6,881 nucleotides of DNA from NCBI GenBank assembly GCA_002317305.1, contig DCIZ01000080.1, positions 1 through 6,881 of the forward strand, in the 5' to 3' direction. This stretch comes from Campylobacter sp. UBA1713. GTDB lineage: Bacteria; Campylobacterota; Campylobacteria; Campylobacterales; Campylobacteraceae. The notes under the pieces are model-generated. The model ran no database searches, was not told the DNA's origin, and saw only the letters and a program-made list of their open reading frames with translations. The position numbers and the translations under genes were made by a program. Shown here in pieces: positions 1 to 5,397 of the stretch (its first letter is position 1; each line of letters opens with the position of its first letter).

Positions 1-53
1 ACAAACGAAAAAGCAAGCCACCAAATTTACTTAAATGGTTTTTAGAGGTGCCC
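1..53 (-). mobile_element. End of MITE-like element (partial, runs off left edge)
   Basis: The reverse complement of this stretch starts GGGCACCTCTAAAAACC and continues into a segment matching AAATTTGGTGGCTTGCTTTTT. It is nearly identical to the left end of the complete element at 1912-2122 and to the partial copy at 6825-6881. The terminus is at base 53 and the body extends leftwards out of view. This copy lacks 40 bases present in the complete element (equivalent to 1959-1998, which carry a double hairpin): the T5 run is joined directly to CGTTTGT. It directly abuts the truncated HepT-like gene. No transposase is visible, so the IS family is not assigned. Confidence 0.75.
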
Positions 54-54
54 A

Positions 55-390
55 CAAAAGATAGGGTGGATTTTTGAGAAGTGCGAAAATGGCATCGTTG
101 AGGCTTTGGCGGACGAAAAAACCGCACAACCAGCCATTATGATGCAGTTTGTAAACATCGATGCACTCATAAAAGGAATCCAAAAGAACAACGACATAGA
201 GGCGCTGGCTATCTTTACAAAAGAGATGTTGTGTGCCATCAGCACAACCAGAAATATAGCAGCTCACGAGTATGAAGAGTTAAATTTTGGTGCTATAGAA
301 ATAGCTATCAGGGACTATTTGCCACCGTTAAAAAAGAGAATCGACGAGGCGATAGAGGCGTATTATACAAATTTAAAAAACCAAATTTAA
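55..390 (+). pseudogene. HepT-like HEPN/DUF86 RNase toxin gene, probably 5'-truncated
   Basis: The product resembles HepT-like HEPN proteins, the RNase toxins of MntA-HepT toxin-antitoxin modules. The signature RX4HXY is intact: counting from the TTG at 106, it is R49, H54 and Y56 in RNIAAHEY, followed by the family-like tail DYLPPLKKRIDE. In HepT, R and H are the RNase residues and the tyrosine is the one AMPylated by MntA (family knowledge). The homologous reading continues upstream of 106, through FEKCENGIVEALADEK, back to the element end at 53. There it meets an in-frame TAG at 43-45 with no in-frame ATG and no ribosome binding site. TTG 106 would have GAGG only two bases upstream and would cut into the conserved helix. 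I infer that the element replaced the first few codons. No MntA nucleotidyltransferase gene is in view. The stop lies 14 bases before ridA. A functional gene using an unusual start is possible. Confidence 0.65.
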
Positions 391-404
391 AACAAGGAGT
401 TTTC

Positions 405-791
405 ATGAAGGCGATCGGACCTTACAGCGTAAGTAGAAAAGCGGGCGAGTTAGTGTTTGTCTCTGGACAAATAGGACTAGACCAAACAAGCGGCGAGCTA
501 GTAAGTGGCGGCGTGGAGGCGGAGGCAAAGCAGGCGCTTTTAAATTTAGGCGAGGCGTTAAAAGCGTGTGGGCTGGGCTACGAAAATGTGGTAAAAACGA
601 CTGTTTTTTTGGCTGACATCGGCGACTTTGCGGCGGTAAATGCCATCTACGCTTCGTTTTTTAAAGAGCCCTTTCCTGCCAGAAGTGCCGTGGGCGTGGG
701 CGGTTTGCCAAAGGGCGCACGGGTAGAAGTGGAGGCGGTGGCGTTTGCGGGCGTAACGGCGGGCGTAACTGAGAAAAAAGGCGAAAAGTAA
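405..791 (+). CDS. ridA: RidA family reactive enamine/imine deaminase
   Basis: 128 residues of the YjgF/YER057c/UK114 family. RidA hydrolyses reactive 2-aminoacrylate-type enamines/imines released by PLP enzymes such as serine/threonine dehydratase; it is a cytosolic trimer (family knowledge). Visible marks are IGPYS with Y7, the SGQIGLD strand at 20-26, VVKTTVFLAD at 62-71, the FPARSAV loop with R93 (equivalent to E. coli Arg105, which binds the substrate carboxylate) and E110 in VEVEAVAF (equivalent to Glu120). The N-terminus is about ten residues shorter than in E. coli RidA, and the C-terminus carries an extra charged tail ending TEKKGEK. The start is well fixed: AAGGAG at 394-399 lies five bases before ATG 405. 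It follows the HepT-like remnant by 14 bases, so the two may share a transcript. A hairpin terminator lies downstream. Confidence 0.93.
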   Translation: MKAIGPYSVSRKAGELVFVSGQIGLDQTSGELVSGGVEAEAKQALLNLGEALKACGLGYENVVKTTVFLADIGDFAAVNAIYASFFKEPFPARSAVGVGGLPKGARVEVEAVAFAGVTAGVTEKKGEK

Positions 792-856
792 ATTTGCAAC
801 AAAGAGTAAATTTGCGGTTATTTTGAATTTTTTGAATTTTTGACAAAACAAAACGC

Positions 857-906
857 AAAAAAACGCAACACTGGCAAAACGCAAAAAAACGGCGTTGCGT
901 TTTTTT
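857..906 (+). terminator. Rho-independent terminator after ridA
   Basis: A perfect 13-base inverted repeat, AAAAAAACGCAAC at 857-869 and GTTGCGTTTTTTT at 894-906, has a 24-base loop and ends in a T7 run. The 17-base sequence CAAAACGCAAAAAAACG occurs twice in direct orientation (849-865 and 875-891). The right arm can therefore also pair with the second copy (AAAACGC 876-882 with GCGTTTT 897-903), giving two competing hairpins that share one arm. Position and form fit a terminator for ridA, 37 bases upstream of the next start. Confidence 0.7.
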
Positions 907-943
907 GTTTGTAAAAACGCAAAAATAAATTTAAGGAGAAGAA

Positions 944-1912
944 ATGAAAAATGAGATCATCATCTTTGAAAACCAAAGCGTAAAGCTAGAGGTAAACATG
1001 CAAGACGAAACGGTTTGGTTGTCGTTAGAACAAATGACAAGTTTGTTTGGAAGAGATAGAACGGTTATCGCAAGGCACATCAATAACATCTTTAAATCCG
1101 AAGAGTTAGATAAAAATGAGGTATGTGCAAAATTTGCACACACCACTTTACACGGAGCAGTTGATGGAAAAACCCAAACAAGAGAGTTGGATTATTATAA
1201 TTTAGATATGATAATCTCAGTTGGATATAGAGTAAACTCTAAAAACGGAATTGCATTTAGACAATGGGCAAACAGAGTGCTAAAAGACTACCTCATAAAA
1301 GGCTACGCCATAAACGAAAAGAGGCTTCTTGCCCTAGAAAAAACCATAAGCATTCAAACAAAAATGCTTTCAAGCGTCTTAAACATCGAGGAAAAAGAGC
1401 TACTTCGTGCCATAAACGAATATACAAACGCTTTAACACTTCTCGATGAATATGACCATCAAGTGCTCAAAAAACCAAAAGGAAATGAGCCCATTTACAA
1501 ACTCGCTTATGAAGATTGTGTAAAAATGGTAGATAAGATGAAAAATTCCTTTAACAGCGAAGTTTTTGGCGTGGAAAAAGAGAGAGGCAAGGTAGAAGGC
1601 ATCATCGCCAGCATTTACCAAAGTGCCTTTGGTGAAGATGCTTACCCTTCGCTTGAGGAAAAGGCGGCAAATTTGCTTTATTTTATGATAAAAGACCATC
1701 CTTACGCAGATGGATGCAAGAGAATCGCGGCATCTTTGTTTCTTTTGTTTTTAGACAAAAACAACGCTTTGTTTGTTGACGGCAGAAAGAACATAAGCGA
1801 TAGTGCGTTGGTGGCGATGACGCTTTTAATAGCTCAGTCAGACCCAAGAGAGAAAGAGGTCATGATAAAGCTAGTTATGAATTTTTTAAATGTTGAGGTG
1901 GAAAATATATAG
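944..1912 (+). CDS. RhuM family protein with C-terminal Fic/DOC domain
   Basis: 322 residues with two parts. The N-terminus (about 5-125) matches the RhuM 'virulence protein' family: IIIFENQSVKLEV, DETVWLSLEQMTSLFGRDRTVIARHI (helix-turn-helix-like, 21-46) and YRVNSKNGIAFRQWANRVLKDYLIKGYAINEKRL (95-128). A helical linker follows, then a Fic/DOC domain (about 185-315) with the core motif HPYADGCKR at 252-260. Fic domains transfer AMP or phosphate to protein targets through the motif histidine (family knowledge); the target here is unknown. The consensus DGN(K/G)R asparagine is cysteine (C258). No (S/T)xxxE(G/N) inhibitory helix or separate small antitoxin gene is obvious. AAGGAGAA at 933-940 supports ATG 944. 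The gene follows the ridA terminator, so it is probably transcribed alone. Its TAG stop uses the first base of the element at 1912. Confidence 0.88.
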   Translation: MKNEIIIFENQSVKLEVNMQDETVWLSLEQMTSLFGRDRTVIARHINNIFKSEELDKNEVCAKFAHTTLHGAVDGKTQTRELDYYNLDMIISVGYRVNSKNGIAFRQWANRVLKDYLIKGYAINEKRLLALEKTISIQTKMLSSVLNIEEKELLRAINEYTNALTLLDEYDHQVLKKPKGNEPIYKLAYEDCVKMVDKMKNSFNSEVFGVEKERGKVEGIIASIYQSAFGEDAYPSLEEKAANLLYFMIKDHPYADGCKRIAASLFLLFLDKNNALFVDGRKNISDSALVAMTLLIAQSDPREKEVMIKLVMNFLNVEVENI

Positions 1913-2122
1913 GGCATCTCTAAAAAACCATTTAAATAAATTTGGTGGCTTGCTTTTTACAGGAAACATCGGCTAACGCCGAGCGCTTCGCTTGTTTTCG
2001 TTTGTTTTTGCGCTTTTTTGCCTTAAAATTCGTCAAATACGACAGTATTCTCCTCATTTTAAAACAAAAATTCGCTAAAAACACTCCGCAAAATCAAGCC
2101 AAACTGGTTTTTAGAGATGCCC
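1912..2122 (+). mobile_element. Complete 211-bp MITE-like element with terminal inverted repeats
   Basis: The left end GGGCATCTCTAAAAAACCA and the right end (reverse complement GGGCATCTCTAAAAACCAG) are inverted repeats, identical for the first 15 bases. Similarity resumes further in at TTTGG and CTTG. The element is flanked by TATA on both sides, a probable target-site duplication (or TA). No transposase fits. The only readings inside are a plus-strand open frame with no proper start and a 41-codon basic minus-strand frame (1932-2057) with no ribosome binding site; I call neither a gene. The left 57 bases recur at 6825-6881 and, in reverse and with a 40-base gap, at 1-53. It is presumably mobilised in trans by an IS with matching ends; the family is undetermined. 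Confidence 0.82.
1970..1992 (+). repeat. Tandem double hairpin inside the element
   Basis: Two adjacent four-base-pair hairpins sit side by side: CGGC-TAAC-GCCG at 1970-1981 and AGCG-CTT-CGCT at 1982-1992. They are the only GC-rich stretch in the element. They fall in the 40-base block (1959-1998) that is absent from the copy at 1-53, while the copy at 6825-6881 is cut by the window edge just before them. Confidence 0.6.
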
Positions 2123-2128
2123 TATAAT
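2123..2128 (+). promoter_or_regulatory. Candidate -10 box for the hldD/R-M operon at the element junction
   Basis: TATAAT, a perfect sigma-70 -10 hexamer, begins immediately after the right terminus of the element and uses the right copy of the TATA duplication. A T5 run (2108-2112) in the element end lies upstream. No clear -35 is visible, which is usual for Campylobacter, where -35 boxes are poorly conserved. Transcription would start near 2135, leaving a leader of about 40 bases before the hldD start. The box is partly intrinsic to the target site, because the reconstructed uninserted site also reads TATAAT. Confidence 0.45.
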
Positions 2129-2176
2129 AAAACAGATTTAAAAACAGATAAAACAAATTTAAAAAAAGGACAAAAA

Positions 2177-3130
2177 ATGAGAGTTGTTGTAACGGGCGGT
2201 GCTGGATTTGTCGGGTCAAATTTGGCAAAGCATTTTGAAAAAAGAGGCGACGAGGTGCTGGTAGTAGACACATTTAGAAGTGGCGAAACGTTTAAAAACG
2301 GCAACCTAAAAAGCTTTGGGCACTACAAAAATTTGCTAGGTTTTTCGGGGCAAATTTATTGTGGCGACATTTGCGACAGCGCCACTTTGTGGAAAATTCG
2401 CCACTTTAAACCAGACGCCATCTTTCACGAAGCGGCAGTTTCAGACACCACAGTCGCCGAGCAAGACGCGCTTTTACGTGTGAATCTAAACTCCTTTGAC
2501 GCGCTTTGCGACATAGCACTAGAAAGCGATGCGGCGCTTGTTTACGCTAGTAGCGCAGCTACTTATGGCAACGCGCCCAGCCCGCAAAGAGTAGGGTGCG
2601 AAGCGCCGGCAAATGTTTATGGATTCTCAAAGCTAATGATGGACGCGCACGCACGCCACAAAAGTGCCGCGCACCCAAATTTGCGTGTGGTCGGTTTGCG
2701 CTACTTTAACGTTTATGGTGCGGGCGAATTTTTCAAAAACAAAACGGCTTCGATGGTTTTGCAGTTTGGTTTGCAAATTTTAGGTGGCGAAGTGCCGCGA
2801 CTTTTTGAAGGCAGCGAGCGAATTTGCCGCGATTTTGTATACATAAAAGACATAGTTCGCGCAAACGAAGAGGCGCTTGGGTGGAAAAACGGCGTCTACA
2901 ACGTCGCCACTGGAAAGGCACGAAGTTTTTTTGACATAGCGCGCATTTTGCAGGAGCTACTAGGGCTTACGCCACGATATGAGTTTATACCAAATCCTTT
3001 CGTGGGGCAGTATCAGTTTCACACGCAAGCGGCGTTAAACGGCTTTACGCCAGAGTGGGAGCTAGAAAGCGGCATAGAAGACTACTTGCCAGAGATAAAA
3101 CGCATCTTTGACGAAGAGGTGAAGAGATGA
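2177..3130 (+). CDS. hldD: ADP-glyceromanno-heptose 6-epimerase (HldD/RfaD family)
   Basis: 317 residues of the extended short-chain dehydrogenase family, closest by eye to HldD. HldD converts ADP-D-glycero-D-manno-heptose to the L-glycero form for the lipooligosaccharide inner core, in the cytosol (family knowledge). Visible marks are the nucleotide-binding TGGAGFVGSN at 6-15, D31 at the end of the second strand, IFHEAAVSDTT at 82-92, LVYASSAATYG at 121-131, the catalytic Y148 and K152 in NVYGFSK, RYFNVYG at 175-181, and LFEGSERICRDFVYIKDI at 209-226, a strong HldD signature. The start is ATG 2177, with AAGGA six bases upstream; the in-frame ATG at 2117 lies inside the element terminus and is rejected. 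The gene overlaps the next by four bases. It stands apart from other heptose genes, next to a restriction-modification pair. A related heptose-modifying epimerase is the main alternative. Confidence 0.88.
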   Translation: MRVVVTGGAGFVGSNLAKHFEKRGDEVLVVDTFRSGETFKNGNLKSFGHYKNLLGFSGQIYCGDICDSATLWKIRHFKPDAIFHEAAVSDTTVAEQDALLRVNLNSFDALCDIALESDAALVYASSAATYGNAPSPQRVGCEAPANVYGFSKLMMDAHARHKSAAHPNLRVVGLRYFNVYGAGEFFKNKTASMVLQFGLQILGGEVPRLFEGSERICRDFVYIKDIVRANEEALGWKNGVYNVATGKARSFFDIARILQELLGLTPRYEFIPNPFVGQYQFHTQAALNGFTPEWELESGIEDYLPEIKRIFDEEVKR

Positions 3131-4320
3131 TGTGTTTTTGTCAAAAAAACGACTTAAAGTGGTTAAAATACCGCGAATTTTTAGCCGTTGTCGCTTCGCT
3201 TTCAAAGCTTTTTAGCGAGAGTTCAAAGCCATTTTTGCACTACCGCGTCATGGAAAATTTGTTTTGCGAGAGTTTTGGTGCTACAAATCTCAGTCGTAGC
3301 GACACGGCTTATGATGCAAAATTTGGCACTCTTGGCATCGGCTTAAAGACCTTTTTGTGCGACAAATTTAGCATAGAAAAAGTCGCAGAATTCAACAAAG
3401 AATCGCTGAGTTTCAAAAATTTACACGGCACAGCACTCGCCTACAAACTCGCAAATTTGCGAAATGAGAGAATCAGGCTCGCCAACGAACTTTACGGAAT
3501 CACAGAAGCACTTTACCACATCATCGCACGGCAACAAAACAGGCTTGTTTTTTTTGAAACCGACTACAAACCCATAAACATCGCAAATTTGCGAGTAGAA
3601 AAAGAGACTCAAACTTCGCTTTTTTTCTTTGACGGAGAAAACCAATACATTTTCAACAGGTCAAAGAGTGTTTTACAACGTAAATTTATTATTCCAAAGA
3701 ATTTTGACTCTTTGGACGTGGAGATTTTGCAGAATCCTTTTGAAATTTTACTCTCGTTAAAAGACAAATTTGCAAATTTACAAAAAACAACGCCAAAAAA
3801 ACCATGCATCGACTACGTCATGTTGCCACTTTTTAGCACAAAGGGTGAGAGTAAATTTGTCGCACAAAAAAGCGGTTTGAATTTTTTCAACGCTGGCGGA
3901 CGAGAGCGAAACAGCGGCGAAGTTTATGTGCCAATTCCAGCACTAATTCGCAAATTTGCGCCTACATTTTTCCCAAAACGAGACGAGAGTTTTTGCCTTT
4001 CTACGCCAATGGGCGAAAAGCTAGAAGCAAAAATTTGCCAAGACGACGCAAAAGCTTTGATGACAAACCCAAATAGCGCACTTTCAAACTGGCTTTTGAG
4101 AAAGGTTTTGGGCTTAAAAGAGTGGGAAATTTTGACTTTAGAGCATTTGCAGAATCTAAACGTAGATAGCGTTATAGTGGAAAAAATTCACGAAAACGAA
4201 AATTTTAGCGAAGCAAAAAATGGCAAAAAATGCTACAGAATTGACATTTGTCCGTGGGGTAGTTACGAGAAATTTGTAAGCGAAATTTGTTTGACAAGCG
4301 AGGTTTGTGATGAAAAGTAG
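3127..4320 (+). CDS. Putative type II restriction endonuclease with B3-like C-terminal domain
   Basis: 397 residues. Adjacency to and overlap with a C5-cytosine methyltransferase gene makes this the likely cognate endonuclease, cutting unmethylated DNA at a shared but unknown site. The C-terminal region (about 250-355) resembles the B3-like DNA-recognition domain of NgoFVII/BfiI-type enzymes: GRERNSGEVYVPIPALI, FFPKRDESFCL, AKICQDDAKALMTNPNSAL, NWLLRKVLGL and NVDSVIVEKI. The N-terminus lacks the HxK motif of the phospholipase D nucleases in that group. It has SRSDTAYDAKFGTLGIGLKTF (56-76), where D63, K74 and upstream E43 could form a variant PD-(D/E)XK site; this is inference. ATG 3127 overlaps the hldD stop as ATGA, with a purine-rich GAAGAGGTGAAGAG upstream, suggesting translational coupling. 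T8 (3548-3555) and T7 (3620-3626) tracts lie in the frame. A nucleolytic defence protein of another type is the alternative. Confidence 0.68.
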   Translation: MMCFCQKNDLKWLKYREFLAVVASLSKLFSESSKPFLHYRVMENLFCESFGATNLSRSDTAYDAKFGTLGIGLKTFLCDKFSIEKVAEFNKESLSFKNLHGTALAYKLANLRNERIRLANELYGITEALYHIIARQQNRLVFFETDYKPINIANLRVEKETQTSLFFFDGENQYIFNRSKSVLQRKFIIPKNFDSLDVEILQNPFEILLSLKDKFANLQKTTPKKPCIDYVMLPLFSTKGESKFVAQKSGLNFFNAGGRERNSGEVYVPIPALIRKFAPTFFPKRDESFCLSTPMGEKLEAKICQDDAKALMTNPNSALSNWLLRKVLGLKEWEILTLEHLQNLNVDSVIVEKIHENENFSEAKNGKKCYRIDICPWGSYEKFVSEICLTSEVCDEK

Positions 4321-5269
4321 CGAAAAAAAGATAAAATTCATCGACCTTTTTGCTGGCGTTGGCGGTTTTCATTTTGCGCTAAAAGGCTTTGGCGAGTGCG
4401 TTTTTGCGAGCGAAATAGACTCAAACGCTGCCAAAACCTACGCGCTAAACCACCCAAAAACGCCACTTTTTGGCGACATAAAAAGCGAATTTAACCAAGC
4501 CATGATAGAGGGCGAATTTGACATCATTTGTGGCGGTTTTCCGTGTCAAGCTTTTTCTATAGCTGGCTACCAAAAGGGCTTTGAGGACGAGCGTGGAACG
4601 CTTTTTTTTGAGATAGCAAAGATAGCAAAAAAACACAAACCAAAGGTGCTTTTCTTAGAAAACGTAAAAAACCTCCGCTCGCATGACGGCGGACGGACAT
4701 TTGAAATCATAAAACAAACACTAGAAAATTTGGGCTATGTGGTCTTTACGGAGGTGCTAAATTCGGCAACTCATGCAAACATTCCGCAAAACAGAGAGCG
4801 AATTTTTATAGTGGCGTTTTTGAAAGAGAAAGTGCAAAACTACGCTGCTTTTGCCTTTCCAAAGCCCGTTAAACTCACAAAAAAGATCGCCGACTGCCTA
4901 GAAAAAACACGTCAAGATGAGAGTTTTTACTACCGCCAAAACAGCAGGTATTTTGAGTGGCTGGAGCGTGAAGTAGTCAAATTTGAGACCATCTATCAAC
5001 TTCGCCGTGTATATGTGCGTGAAAACAAAAGCAGTCTTTGTCCGACTTTGACGGCAAACATGGGCACAGGCGGGCACAACGTGCCACTGGTAAGAGATGC
5101 GTGGGGTGTAAGGAAGCTAACACCGCGCGAGTGTTTTAACTTTCAGGGCTATCCAAAAAGCTTTAAGTTGCCTTGTGTGGCAAATTCGGCACTATACAAA
5201 CAGGCGGGAAATAGCGTAACTTTGCCACTTGTGAAGCGAATAGCAGAGGAGATAGTGCGTGTTTTGTAG
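4310..5269 (+). CDS. DNA (cytosine-5-)-methyltransferase of a type II R-M system
   Basis: 319 residues, a single-domain m5C methyltransferase that transfers methyl groups from S-adenosylmethionine to cytosine in the recognition site, protecting the host from the endonuclease encoded just upstream. Conserved motifs appear in order: I FIDLFAGVGGFHFAL (10-24), the acidic residue in SEID (34-37), IV GGFPCQAFS with catalytic C79, VI ENVKNL (117-122), VIII QNRERIFIV (160-168), and X QAGNSVTLPLV (298-308). The short target-recognition region (about 185-260) ends in RRVYVRENKSSLCPTLTANMGTGGHNVP. The specificity cannot be read from sequence alone. The start is ATG 4310 with AGG at 4301-4303; a GTG one codon earlier (4307) is possible. 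It overlaps the endonuclease gene by 11 bases in another frame, indicating coupled translation. A T8 run lies at 4602-4609. Confidence 0.96.
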   Translation: MKSSEKKIKFIDLFAGVGGFHFALKGFGECVFASEIDSNAAKTYALNHPKTPLFGDIKSEFNQAMIEGEFDIICGGFPCQAFSIAGYQKGFEDERGTLFFEIAKIAKKHKPKVLFLENVKNLRSHDGGRTFEIIKQTLENLGYVVFTEVLNSATHANIPQNRERIFIVAFLKEKVQNYAAFAFPKPVKLTKKIADCLEKTRQDESFYYRQNSRYFEWLEREVVKFETIYQLRRVYVRENKSSLCPTLTANMGTGGHNVPLVRDAWGVRKLTPRECFNFQGYPKSFKLPCVANSALYKQAGNSVTLPLVKRIAEEIVRVL

Positions 5270-5302
5270 GTTGTAAAGAGATGTGAAAATAATATAATTT
5301 TA

Positions 5303-5356
5303 ATATCTTTATAATATTTTTATGATATTATAAAGATATGATTTTGATATTATAAA
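5303..5356 (+). promoter_or_regulatory. AT-only inverted and direct repeats upstream of telA (candidate operator/promoter)
   Basis: A perfect 15-base inverted repeat, ATATCTTTATAATAT (5303-5317) and ATATTATAAAGATAT (5325-5339), is spaced by seven bases. The word TGATATTATAAA occurs twice in direct orientation, at 5323-5334 and 5345-5356, 22 bases apart (about two helical turns). Several TATAAT-like boxes are embedded (for example 5310-5315). This is the only promoter-sized gap between the R-M genes and telA. I infer a regulated promoter; A/T dyads of this kind resemble Fur/PerR-type operators, but the regulator is not identified. No T-run follows, so a terminator is less likely. Confidence 0.5.
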
Positions 5357-5397
5357 AAACAAGCATTGTTTTGCAAATTTATTATAAAAGGAAAAAA

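Noticed and set aside
1932..2057. 41-codon basic minus-strand frame inside the element
   Set aside because: No Shine-Dalgarno precedes the ATG and no family is recognised. It may be a relic of the parent IS, but it is not supported as a gene.
1942..2127. 61-codon plus-strand open frame covering most of the element
   Set aside because: It starts at TTG with no ribosome site, lies entirely within the element and ends just after its right terminus. It is likely an incidental frame repeated wherever the element occurs.
2117..2176. Upstream ATG extending hldD by 20 residues
   Set aside because: It lies inside the element's inverted repeat and lacks a ribosome site. The extension is Lys/Asn-rich and unlike HldD N-termini, whereas ATG 2177 has AAGGA and begins the Rossmann strand.
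5310..5315. Intergenic AT dyad as a terminator for the methyltransferase gene
   Set aside because: The stem is almost entirely A/T and no T-run follows. Its repeats are better explained as an operator or promoter region.
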